NCBI GenBank assembly: GCA_937949555.1
Contig: CALEDV010000016.1
Coordinates: 1-64,000, forward strand
Length of the DNA stretch: 64,000 nucleotides
DNA from: an uncultured bacterium
GTDB lineage: Bacteria > Nitrospirota > Thermodesulfovibrionia > Thermodesulfovibrionales > Dissulfurispiraceae
Direction: 5' to 3'
This document shows positions 1-7,120 of this stretch, piece by piece (the stretch's first letter is position 1; every line of letters starts with the position of its first letter). The notes under the pieces are model-generated. The model saw nothing but the letters and a program-made list of their open reading frames with translations, was not told the origin of the DNA and made no database searches. A program made the position numbers and the translations under genes.

Positions 1-1
1 A

Positions 2-424
2 GTGCTCATTGGGCTGCTGGACGGGGAACCGTATGAAGTGTTTGCTTATCCCAATGGGCGAGTCTTCCACACGAAAGGAAGTATTATCAAGCGGGGCAGC
101 GGGGTATACGACCTCGAAGTGAATGGAACAGTATTACAATCAAATATTGCTGCTCTTTGTGTTAATGACGAACAAGCAGCCCTAACCCGTATGATTAGTG
201 CAGCATTGCGACATGGGGCAGATGTTAAGTTTGTCTTGGAGCAACTCGATAAATCGGGTGGCACAATTGTGGATTTTTCAAAAGCAGTTGCACGAGCACT
301 TCGTAAGGGGTTAAATATTAAGGCTCGTACACCTTCAGATTGTCCTCAGTGTGGTGGCAAACTTACATATGAATCAGGATGTTTGGTTTGTAAACAATGT
401 GGATACACGGGAAAATGCAAATAA
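2..424 (+). CDS. nrdJ: C-terminus of B12-dependent ribonucleotide reductase (5' end outside window)
   Basis: Only the last ~140 codons are visible; the frame is open to the window edge, so the GTG at base 2 is not a real start. The protein ends in a double CxxC zinc-ribbon (CPQCGG near residue 114 and CKQCGY near 132), the usual tail of class II, adenosylcobalamin-dependent ribonucleotide reductases, where the terminal cysteines re-reduce the active site. The preceding segments (LLDGEPYEVF, then a helical ALTRMISAALRHGAD stretch and KAVARALRKGL) match the order seen at the end of that family. Arginine is coded only by CGN here, unlike the host part of the window where AGG/AGA dominate, so it may belong to a phage or another replicon. 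A vitamin-B12 RNR is common in phages, which fits the tail-fibre gene next door. Confidence 0.72.
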   Translation: MLIGLLDGEPYEVFAYPNGRVFHTKGSIIKRGSGVYDLEVNGTVLQSNIAALCVNDEQAALTRMISAALRHGADVKFVLEQLDKSGGTIVDFSKAVARALRKGLNIKARTPSDCPQCGGKLTYESGCLVCKQCGYTGKCK

Positions 425-694
425 TTAAAGTTTTCTGCCATTATATTTCCCACCACATTTTAAGTGAGGGCCTGTTTTTTCTAAAATTTTGTAAAATATA
501 GCAATGAAAATAAGTACTGCATGAAGGCAAAAACCTTCTTGCTAAAAATTGTTGCAGTTATAGGTTACATTCTATATGTGGATGCTTTGGGAAGGTTAAT
601 TGTCCGTAAGGTAAATGTTTGCAAAGATAGTCGTTATGGTCTGTATAATTTAACAACAGTATTGGCAAATAACCCTAATGCTTTCCGAAAAGCC

Positions 695-868
695 TCATTG
701 CTCCTCAACAATATCGGTGGAGGTTGATGCTTGTCGGGCATTTTGTTTGTTTATCTGTTGCGATAATATCCACTGCTGCAAAAACTCTACCGCTTTTAGC
801 AACTCGCCAACTTTCCACTCGCCGCGCAACTCTGGCGCTTGTCCTTCTGTGATAATTATTTGTCTCAT
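695..868 (-). CDS. 57-residue protein coupled to the tail-fibre gene
   Basis: A short reading frame starts at ATG 866-868 (minus strand) and ends at TGA 695-697. Its start overlaps the stop of the upstream tail-fibre-like gene by an ATGA of four bases, the classic sign of translational coupling, which is why I accept it despite its length. The product begins MRQIIITEGQ, has a charged middle (GEWKVGELLKAVEFLQQW) likely to form an amphipathic helix, and ends in a polar tail. I do not recognise the family. By position it is probably a small structural, chaperone or regulatory protein of the same phage-like module; that is inference. The opposite-strand frames across the same bases lack any comparable start context. 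Confidence 0.6.
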   Translation of the reverse strand: MRQIIITEGQAPELRGEWKVGELLKAVEFLQQWILSQQINKQNARQASTSTDIVEEQ

Positions 869-2172
869 GACTGTTTCACCAACCCTAAGTTTTGCAACGC
901 CACAATCACATCATCTACCGTTGCTCCTGATCCGGTCGCCAATACTTGCCGCGCTATCGGCGTAACACCGTAAAAGCCAATGCGTCCTTCCGAACTGTTG
1001 GCAAATGCTCTGAAAACAACATGTTCCGTTGAGACCCCAAACAGCGATAATCTGTATTCTGCGGTGCGAGTCGCAGATGTGGCATTTGGTAAAATATAAG
1101 TGTGTCGCACGGCTTCGTTTGATGTACCGCTGCTATTTTGCAAATATACAGATTGCCATATGCCAAAGCCGTCTGCCACAGTTTGCGAGCTTCTGCCTCT
1201 CAAATAACTGTGAAAAAATGGGGCATTGTGCACGTGTGTTGTGTTTTCTAACATAATGCCGCCAAAAGCGTAGGTGGCGATATAAACATACGTGGTATTA
1301 AGATGTGTCAGATACCCACCAACAAAAAGACGGTTATAACCTGAAATTTCCAAAAATTTTGTATTGTTGTTTGTGCTAATTATTGTATTTCCGTTGTTTG
1401 CTACCTCAAATGACGCAGTTACGTTTGATACGTTGTTTACTAGCGATACAGAGTTTCTACCCGAAATAGTGCCTTCGACAGAAATTGGTACGTAAACGTC
1501 TAAATTTGTTGTTGTGAGTGACAACAAATTATTATTGTTTCTATCTTGAAAATAAAACCAATCTCCAACAAAAGCATGATTTGTAACGCCACTAGCGCGA
1601 TTGACGTTAATTCGGAACGGGCGATGGGAACCTGTTGAACTGTGGTAATTGAGGTGATATTCAAAAACCTCAGACCCCGACGCGCCAGGACGGTGATTCC
1701 CCTCCATTTGTAAGTAAAATCGTGGGGTCACTAAAGGGTTCAGTCCGAAACCAAGCCGCCACCATACGTCTTGAACGCCATTGAATGTCGCCGTTTCTAC
1801 ATCGAAAACAATGTCGTCAACGTCTGGTGACGTGACCGGTACGCGCCACAATACTCCTAAATCGTCGTTGCCTGGGTCAAAAACCAGCGGCCCAGTCATC
1901 GTGTCGCCTGCTTTTGCTACCCGCGCTGCCGCACTGCCTGTAGGGTCAAAATCGCTAGAGTTTGCAAGGGCTGCCGTTCCTAGACTTGTCCAATTCCCTG
2001 TTTGAGGGCCATAGATTCCGGGTGCATTTACATCAGCTACCCCCGTTCCATTGGTCATCGCTACTGCCACGCGACCAACTACCTTAAAGTTACCCCCGTT
2101 TTCAACGAGGTCATTGTCATCAATTATGTATACTGGTTGGGCAGGACCCACTTGTAGATTGGCCATACTCAT
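865..2172 (-). CDS. phage tail-fibre-like structural protein
   Basis: A 435-residue protein with no signal peptide or membrane segment. Around residues 85-92 it carries AGDTMTGPL, a short repeat unit typical of tail fibres and tail-associated proteins of phages and prophages. The middle is rich in N, S, T and G with beta-type spacing, as in trimeric fibre shafts. The end (IGFYGVTPIARQ, then a helical DDVIVALQNLGL) matches the tail of many phage fibre and minor structural proteins that read GFFGATPVAR...ALGL. I see no Shine-Dalgarno just upstream of the start; a TACAAT box lies directly before the ATG, so the start could be MSMANLQ or the second methionine. It is followed by an ATGA-overlapping small gene. 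Probably a virion fibre; the host range is unknown. Confidence 0.62.
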   Translation of the reverse strand: MSMANLQVGPAQPVYIIDDNDLVENGGNFKVVGRVAVAMTNGTGVADVNAPGIYGPQTGNWTSLGTAALANSSDFDPTGSAAARVAKAGDTMTGPLVFDPGNDDLGVLWRVPVTSPDVDDIVFDVETATFNGVQDVWWRLGFGLNPLVTPRFYLQMEGNHRPGASGSEVFEYHLNYHSSTGSHRPFRINVNRASGVTNHAFVGDWFYFQDRNNNNLLSLTTTNLDVYVPISVEGTISGRNSVSLVNNVSNVTASFEVANNGNTIISTNNNTKFLEISGYNRLFVGGYLTHLNTTYVYIATYAFGGIMLENTTHVHNAPFFHSYLRGRSSQTVADGFGIWQSVYLQNSSGTSNEAVRHTYILPNATSATRTAEYRLSLFGVSTEHVVFRAFANSSEGRIGFYGVTPIARQVLATGSGATVDDVIVALQNLGLVKQS

Positions 2173-2292
2173 ATTGTATCAAACGGGATTGTGTTAGATT
2201 TTTGTATGATTTTTATACCGTTTATCTTAATTTTGCTACAATGTAAGTAACACAAGTTTAATGGATTAACACTTAAGGAGGTTACTATAAAA

Positions 2293-2658
2293 ATGAGATG
2301 CTATTCTATTTTTGATGAGCTTTTACGTGAAGTTACAAATGCAAATTATCCTGTCACAAATGGGGGCACATTTGAAGATGGCACTCCTTTTTTACAATTA
2401 GCTGTAACAGGCTGTGGTTTAGAACATATTACTGTAAAGTTTGATGAACATAAACGCCAACTAATTATTAAGGCGACCCCCCCTAAACTGGCCGGTTATT
2501 ATAAGTGGCAAAAAATTGCTACAGGTAACTTTACCTATCGCTTTTGGGTTGGTGACGCTTATGAAGTAGACAAGGTAACTTTAACAAATGGCTTGTTAAC
2601 TATTACATTTAAGCCTAATGAAAAGGAGGGAGGATTAAAAGTTTTACCCATTAACTAG
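2293..2658 (+). CDS. small heat-shock protein, Hsp20/alpha-crystallin type
   Basis: A 121-residue protein with the layout of Hsp20 chaperones: an N-terminal helix (FDELLREVTN), a beta-sandwich alpha-crystallin domain, and a short C-terminal tail with an I/L-x-I/V-like end (LKVLPIN). The strands LQLAVTGCGLEHITVKF and RQLIIKATP correspond to the usual LAVAGF...I.V...L.I.G pattern, and VTLTNGLLTITFKP to the conserved A-x-L-x-NGLLxI strand just before the tail. The family holds unfolding proteins in an ATP-independent way; T4-like cyanophages carry such genes, which suits the neighbouring tail-fibre gene. A strong AAGGAGG ends 11 bases before the ATG. It is followed by a bidirectional hairpin. 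Confidence 0.72.
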   Translation: MRCYSIFDELLREVTNANYPVTNGGTFEDGTPFLQLAVTGCGLEHITVKFDEHKRQLIIKATPPKLAGYYKWQKIATGNFTYRFWVGDAYEVDKVTLTNGLLTITFKPNEKEGGLKVLPIN

Positions 2659-2727
2659 CACAGGTTAACAGGTGGGTTCAGCCGCACACAAAGCAAAGCG
2701 TGTCGGCTGAACCTATTATTGGCCTGT
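2659..2727. terminator. bidirectional hairpin between convergent genes
   Basis: The core inverted repeat runs from GGTTCAGCCG (2675) to CGGCTGAACC (ending 2713), with CACAC/GTGT continuing the stem; one bulged base and a ~10-base A-rich loop. Outer CACAGG (2659) can pair with CCTGTG (ending 2727). It lies between the Hsp20 stop on the plus strand and the nuclease fragment on the minus strand, so it can end transcription from both sides. It also sits exactly at the change from AT-leaning to GC-rich DNA. Confidence 0.6.
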
Positions 2728-2731
2728 GTTC

Positions 2732-3066
2732 TTATCCCTTGGTCATGATGATGTAGTCTATCTGGCGCAGCTTGCACCACATTTCAGTGGCCTTCCGTTT
2801 GCATTGCACGTCGTTGGAGTCAACGCAGGGGGGATTTTTGACCTCAATCGCAGCCTTGCGCCCGTCGTCGTACTCCTTGAGGAAGTCCAGCACGTAGCGG
2901 CGCAGGTGGTTCTGACCATCAATCTTGGGAATGCTGATGCCGTGCCACTTCGTCCACTTGATAACGTGCGAGTGGCGCTCCTGATGTTCCATCCTCTGGC
3001 GTTCGAGGTCGTTCTGGTACTCCTTGAGGTTCTAAAGGCAATTCTTCGACTTTGTGTATTTGTCAT
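2732..3066 (-). pseudogene. PD-(D/E)XK-type nuclease fragment with a frameshift
   Basis: The minus-strand frame 2732-2992 encodes a compact ~85-residue segment with YVLDF followed about 12 residues later by AAIEVKN: the D...ExK pair of PD-(D/E)XK nucleases. It ends in a short basic tail. In this frame a TAG lies just upstream (~3032), whereas ATG 3064-3066 opens a different frame (MTNTQSRRIAFRT) that would join smoothly to KEYQNDLERQRMEH if one base were gained or lost near 3030. I therefore read it as one short gene broken by a frameshift, or alternatively a gene starting internally at 2992. It lies directly downstream of the decayed helicase but in another frame, so it is a separate gene. 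Phage- or restriction-related nucleases are both possible. Confidence 0.45.
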
Positions 3067-3071
3067 GTGTA

Positions 3072-4708
3072 CTAATTGCCATATTCGATGACCCCCGCTA
3101 TGAGTCCAGGAATGGCCGCGACCTTGACCTGAACCTGTGGCAGCATCTTCCATGCGAAGTCCACATCTGAACGTTCGGCCAGACCGAGCGAATCCCCTTT
3201 GAGTAACTTGGCACGAACATGATGCAGTAGAGCGCTGTAAACCTTGTCCTTGAACATGGCAGCGTATCCCGCCTCTACAGTCAGGAACTCCGCCATGTCG
3301 AGGAGGGCCTCTTTGACGGCGTCGCGGGCGGCCTCGTCTGAAATCTGCACAACGGCCCCGCCTGGAGCCGTTTCGTCGGGGGCGGAATGGATAGTCTTCC
3401 AACCCTGGCCACCCAGTTCCTGGCCGACCACTCCCACGATGCCGACCTTCGTGATTTCCTTGACGGTCGGATCGTACTCGATGGCGTCCAGCGCATCCTT
3501 TCAATTCTCCAGCGGCTTCGGTGGCGGGGCGATGTCACCCACGTCGAACTCGCCCTCGTCCATGACGGACAGGTCAACCGGAGGCACGTCAATGACCAAT
3601 TCTGGTTTCACAAGTTCCTGCTTGGGCGGAGGCGGCGGCAGGTCTTCGGTTTCGTCGAACTCCTGGTCGATCAAGACTCCGGTACGCTTCCTGGCGTTGA
3701 AGATGTCCCAGAGCCATTGATGTTCGAGCTTGGGATGGTCAACCACCGCGCAAATCTGCGGCTCGGTTGGCTCCACGCCCTTCACGCGGACACGCCGCAA
3801 ACCGCGCCCCACGACCTGCTCGCACAGGAGCTGCGAGGAGAAGGCGCGCAGGCCCATGATGTGCGTGACGGTCTTGGCGTCCCAGCCCTCGGAGAGCATC
3901 CCGACCGAGATGACCTTCTGGATCTTCTCGCCGGGCAGTCCGGGCTTGCCCACCGTGTCCACCGTCTGGCGCAGCAGCTCCGCCTGCTCGGCCTTGGTCA
4001 ACTTGCGTTCCACCGGCCCATCCTCATCGGCATCATCTTGTTCCGGCTCCCTCTCCCCCTGGGAGAGGGCTGGGGTGAGGGAGTCCTCCTGCGCTTCCGC
4101 CTCGTCGAGCACCTTCGAGTCGATGTGCAACACGCGCTCGGGGTCGCACAGTTCGTCGATGTGGATGCGCTTCGAGTCGAAGGCGTGCTTCACGCGCGCG
4201 GCGGTCTCGGTGCGGTTGGCGACCGTAATCATGACCGGCGGCGTCGGCAGTCCGGCCGCCTGCCACTCCTTCCACGCCTCGCGCCAGTCGTAGCCCAACA
4301 GGTAATAGGCGTTCAGCACCAGGTCGGGCAGCGGTTCCTCGGGGCTGGCGCGGCGATTGAGATCGTCTTTGACATCCGGGTCATTGTAGATGTGGTACAG
4401 GCGCGACTTGTACGTCCTGGCGTCCGGCACCGCGTCGTCGCGCACCACGACGCGCGGGGTCTTCACCAAGCCCGATTCAATCGCGTCGTTCAGGCCGAAG
4501 TCGTTGACGATCCAGCCGAACAGCGCCTCCTCGCTGCTCTTCTTGCCCGAGGGCGTGAACGGCGTGGCTGAGAAGTCGTAGCAGGTAAGGATGCCGCGCG
4601 AGCGGTGCAGCCGGTCCAGCCCGCCGATCCACACCGTGGCTTCCTCGGCGCTGTCCTTGAGATCCCGCGAGCGCAGGTACTTGCCTTCGGCCGCCCAGTT
4701 GACCCGCC
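3072..4708 (-). pseudogene. Res-type (type III-like) restriction helicase, C-terminal part, nonsense-broken
   Basis: The minus-strand frame encodes the helicase half of a Res/superfamily 2 restriction subunit: CYDFSATPF near the front (motif III-like), then ISVGMLSEGWDAKTV (motif V) and QVVGRGLRR (motif VI), which bind and hydrolyse ATP. After KPLEN the frame meets TGA at 3501-3503, yet the same frame continues open to the next stop at 3072 with sensible protein (DALDAIEYDPTVKEITKVG, then a helical domain), so a single nonsense change split the gene. The N-terminal ATP-binding half (Walker A/B) is missing: upstream, from ~4705, the sequence turns into the start of an HsdM-type gene in another frame. 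A REP-like repeat is embedded near 4048. Codon use is strongly GC-rich. Almost certainly inactive as a restriction enzyme. Confidence 0.72.
4048..4082. repeat. REP-like palindrome embedded in coding sequence
   Basis: CCCTCTCCCCCTGGGAGAGG is a palindrome followed by GCTGGGGTGAGGG, the layout of a very widespread intergenic repeat of GC-rich bacteria. Here it lies inside the helicase frame and is translated on the minus strand as SLTPALSQGERE between two acidic stretches, that is, in a linker. This suggests insertion without breaking the frame. Confidence 0.6.
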
Positions 4709-5127
4709 AGGCGGGCGATCTCGTCGTCGAACACGTCCGAGAGGCGCTTGAGGAAGAGGAGGGGCAGAAGGTAGTCCTTGAACTTGGCCGCGTCCTTCTC
4801 GCCGCGGATCGAGCACGCCGCGTCCCAAAGCATCTGCTCCATGGGCTTGGTAGTGGGTGTGGCGGCCGCCCCCCGCCGCGTGCGGCGCCGGGTCACCCCG
4901 GCTGCATGAGCCTCCGGCGCCGCGGCATCCGTCTCATCGATACCGGCCTCCCGAGCGAGCGCGGCGATGACTTCGCGCGCGGCTTTCTGCGGCATGTTCG
5001 TTCCCCCCTCCCAGCGGTTGACCGTGGCAAAGGAGACGCCCAGGCGCTCGGCGAGCTGTTCCTGGGTGAGGTTCAGCCGTGACCTGATCGCTCGAAGTGT
5101 AGCCGCTATTTCGTTTGAAGATGTCAT
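4706..5127 (-). pseudogene. XRE-type regulator domain joined to HsdM N-terminus, truncated
   Basis: Starting at ATG 5125-5127, residues ~5-60 form an XRE helix-turn-helix ([19 protein letters not shown]). After a basic, alanine-rich linker comes the N-terminal helical domain of type I/N6-adenine methyltransferases ([20 protein letters not shown], then [19 protein letters not shown]). Immediately after that the homology stops; from ~4705 downward the bases code, in another frame, for the helicase described above. The methyltransferase core (SAM motif and NPPF) is absent. So the gene has lost its 3' two thirds, probably by one deletion that also removed the helicase's 5' half. The frame runs on as out-of-frame filler to 4477. 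The HTH suggests it once controlled its own promoter; a palindrome lies just upstream. Confidence 0.65.
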
Positions 5128-5134
5128 GTTTGTT

Positions 5135-5152
5135 ATGTTTACAGTAAAACAT
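5135..5152. promoter_or_regulatory. candidate operator before the XRE-HsdM start
   Basis: TTTACAGTAAA (5138-5148) is a perfect palindrome around one base, and flanking ATG/CAT extend it to a longer imperfect one. It lies 10-25 bases upstream of the XRE gene's start codon, where such regulators often bind their own operators. No protein-binding data; inference from position and symmetry only. Confidence 0.3.
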
Positions 5153-5179
5153 ACATGTTGTCAAGGGAAATTTGGGCAA

Positions 5180-6535
5180 CTATTCCGTCGATTCCGGCAG
5201 TTCGAGGAGAAACCGCCATGACGGGACCACTTCGATGGTCCCGCCGCCGGCATCGATCCGTTCGTCCTCATTCCGGGTCACGATGGTTCCAGATTTCAGG
5301 CCCAGCTCAAGCATCGCCTCACTCAAGGCCGTAGTCTCCCGTTTCCGCGTCTGCGGTTCCGCCAGGGACTCGCACACCTGGACCAGCATCTTGGGCCGGC
5401 CGCGCCTGGGGACGATGAAATCGACCTCCCGGCCAGTCTTGGTCTTGTAATAGTAGATTTCCGGATAAAGACGTCGGAGCGCGGTGAACACGAGGTTTTC
5501 GAGAAGATGGCCGGGGTTGACCAGAATCCCGGACGACACAGAAGTGACCAGTGAGTGATCGATGCAGTAGACCTTTTTCGGATTGGTGTTGCTGCGCGCC
5601 AGGGATGGGTCGAATATGCGCACGGTGAACAGGAAATAGGCGTCTTCGAACCATTCCAGGTAATCCGACACCGCGGACTTGGGAGCCTTGTGGCCCAGCC
5701 ACTTGAGATAGCCCGTGAGACTGTTGACCGAGTAAAGCGAGGCCGTGTTGTCCACCAGCCAGTGCGCCAAATCGGTCACCGCCTTCGGGTGTGAAACGTC
5801 GTGGCGTTCGACCAAATCCCGAAACAGGATGGTGTGAAAGTATTCCTGGTGGGTCTTGATCCGTAGGTGGCGGGAGAGACCGGCGACCTCCGGGAAGCCG
5901 CCGGTCTCCCAGTATTCCTCGAAAGCCTTTTGAACGAGGAGCCGCTTCTTGGTGGACAGAGCACCCCCGCTTTCGATTCCCTTGTAGTCCAGGAATTCCC
6001 TGAACGAGAACGGAAACATCTCCCACGAGAGAGCCCGCCCGCGCATCTGGGTCGCGATCTCCTTCGACAGCATCTTGGCCGACGAACCGGTGAGATACAT
6101 CTCGCATTTTTCCGTGCGCATCAAACGGTCCACGAAGGACTCCCAACCGGGTGCGGCCTGAATCTCGTCGAAAAAACAGTAGACCGTCTCGGTGTTTTTC
6201 TTCTCGGGGAAGATGGAGTAATAGGCCTCGGCGATCAGGCCGAGATTGTCCTGCCGCAGGTTGTGGAGGCGGTCATCGAAAAAGTTCAGATACAGAATGT
6301 TTTGCCGGTGGACACCGCCGTCCAACAGCCGCTGGATGACCTGGAACAGGTATGTCGATTTGCCGCTCCGGCGCACTCCGATGCAGACGGCGGCCTTGCC
6401 GTGTACCGTCTCGATACGCAAACGCCGGGGCACTCCGGTCTCCAGCCGGGTTTCCTGGAAATCCAGAATGATGGATTTGATCGTCTCTATCATAGGGTCA
6501 CTCCTGGCCATGGTTTTTTCCGGCATCAGCCTCAT
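5180..6535 (-). CDS. AAA ATPase with DUF4143 (archaeal-type ATPase family)
   Basis: An intact 451-residue protein. Residues ~45-70 hold the Walker A loop GVRRSGKST; YCFFDEIQ near 135 is Walker B; YLTGSSAKML near 165 is the sensor/arginine-type motif of this family. The C-terminal ~190 residues match DUF4143, including the late PD-(D/E)XK-like core TGREVDFIV with a following K. These proteins are common accessory genes of bacteria and archaea with no firmly assigned role; toxin-antitoxin or mobile-element links have been proposed. It lies in the GC-rich block with the decayed restriction genes and shares their codon use, so it probably arrived with them. Another ATG (MARSDPMIETIK) lies nine codons in; either start is possible. 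Confidence 0.8.
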   Translation of the reverse strand: MRLMPEKTMARSDPMIETIKSIILDFQETRLETGVPRRLRIETVHGKAAVCIGVRRSGKSTYLFQVIQRLLDGGVHRQNILYLNFFDDRLHNLRQDNLGLIAEAYYSIFPEKKNTETVYCFFDEIQAAPGWESFVDRLMRTEKCEMYLTGSSAKMLSKEIATQMRGRALSWEMFPFSFREFLDYKGIESGGALSTKKRLLVQKAFEEYWETGGFPEVAGLSRHLRIKTHQEYFHTILFRDLVERHDVSHPKAVTDLAHWLVDNTASLYSVNSLTGYLKWLGHKAPKSAVSDYLEWFEDAYFLFTVRIFDPSLARSNTNPKKVYCIDHSLVTSVSSGILVNPGHLLENLVFTALRRLYPEIYYYKTKTGREVDFIVPRRGRPKMLVQVCESLAEPQTRKRETTALSEAMLELGLKSGTIVTRNEDERIDAGGGTIEVVPSWRFLLELPESTE

Positions 6536-6675
6536 CCGGTAATAAATATAGCCGGTTTAGGTCCTGAGTGTCAAGGGATATTTCCGGATACGGTCTGGCT
6601 TCCCCAGCCTGAACAACCCACCCACCGACGACGATCCCGAGACCCGCCTTCAGGCCGTTGACCGGTTGGAGGGGT

Positions 6676-7041
6676 TTATCCCTTAAACGCTTCCACCCTG
6701 ACTTGCTGGCTGTAATGAACTCCTAATATCTCACCTATCTCTACACCTGTTAATCTAACTAACCTATACAATAATTCCATCAGGATCTGTCTAATGCCCC
6801 CCTTATTTCCTCTATGTCTTTACCAATTTCTTCTTCACAGCCTTCATAATATCTTTTTTTGCCCTATACCTCTGTATTCTCTTAGAGGCGGACATTCCCT
6901 ATCCCTTTCACCTTTTAAGAGCTTGTCCCTTATCCATCCTATAAACCTCTCGCCACCTAAAATACTTTGCCCTATTATCTCCCCTTTTATCTCTATCCCC
7001 TTTGCAGTAATACGACAAGGTAGGTACATAGTCATTGACAT
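6676..7041 (-). pseudogene. decayed REP-associated (Y1/IS200-like) transposase C-terminus
   Basis: On the minus strand, 7041-6844 encodes ILGGERFIGWIRDKLL followed by DRECPPLREY, typical of the C-terminal part of TnpA_REP/RAYT-type proteins (usually G-x-x-x-F...DREIPAL). After stops and frame changes around 6790-6840, another frame resumes with ILMELLYRL and LTGVEIGEILGVHYS, matching the small C-terminal helix-turn-helix of the same proteins, and ends at TAA 6676-6678. The catalytic HuH and tyrosine part is absent. Its composition is host-like, so the foreign GC-rich block stops near 6,680. It fills most of the gap before the next gene. Confidence 0.55.
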
Positions 7042-7120
7042 GACGGAGTTGGTCTCTATCTGGTAAAATCTCTCGAGGCCTGATTAGGGTGATAATTTTT
7101 TCATTTAAAGGGGTTGAACT

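Noticed and set aside
521-727. 68-codon plus-strand frame
   Set aside because: No ribosome site or family; overlaps the better-supported small minus-strand gene at its end.
2726-3091. Plus-strand frame over the nuclease fragment
   Set aside because: Shadow of minus-strand coding; lacks any motif.
3495-3510. TGA in the helicase as selenocysteine
   Set aside because: Gene is already truncated by a deletion and the family has no selenocysteine; the block is foreign to the tRNA-Sec host.
6595-6686. Plus-strand run reading SLNNPPTDDDPETRLQ to a TAA
   Set aside because: Could be the tail of a lost gene, but it is too short, has no start and no homologue I recognise.
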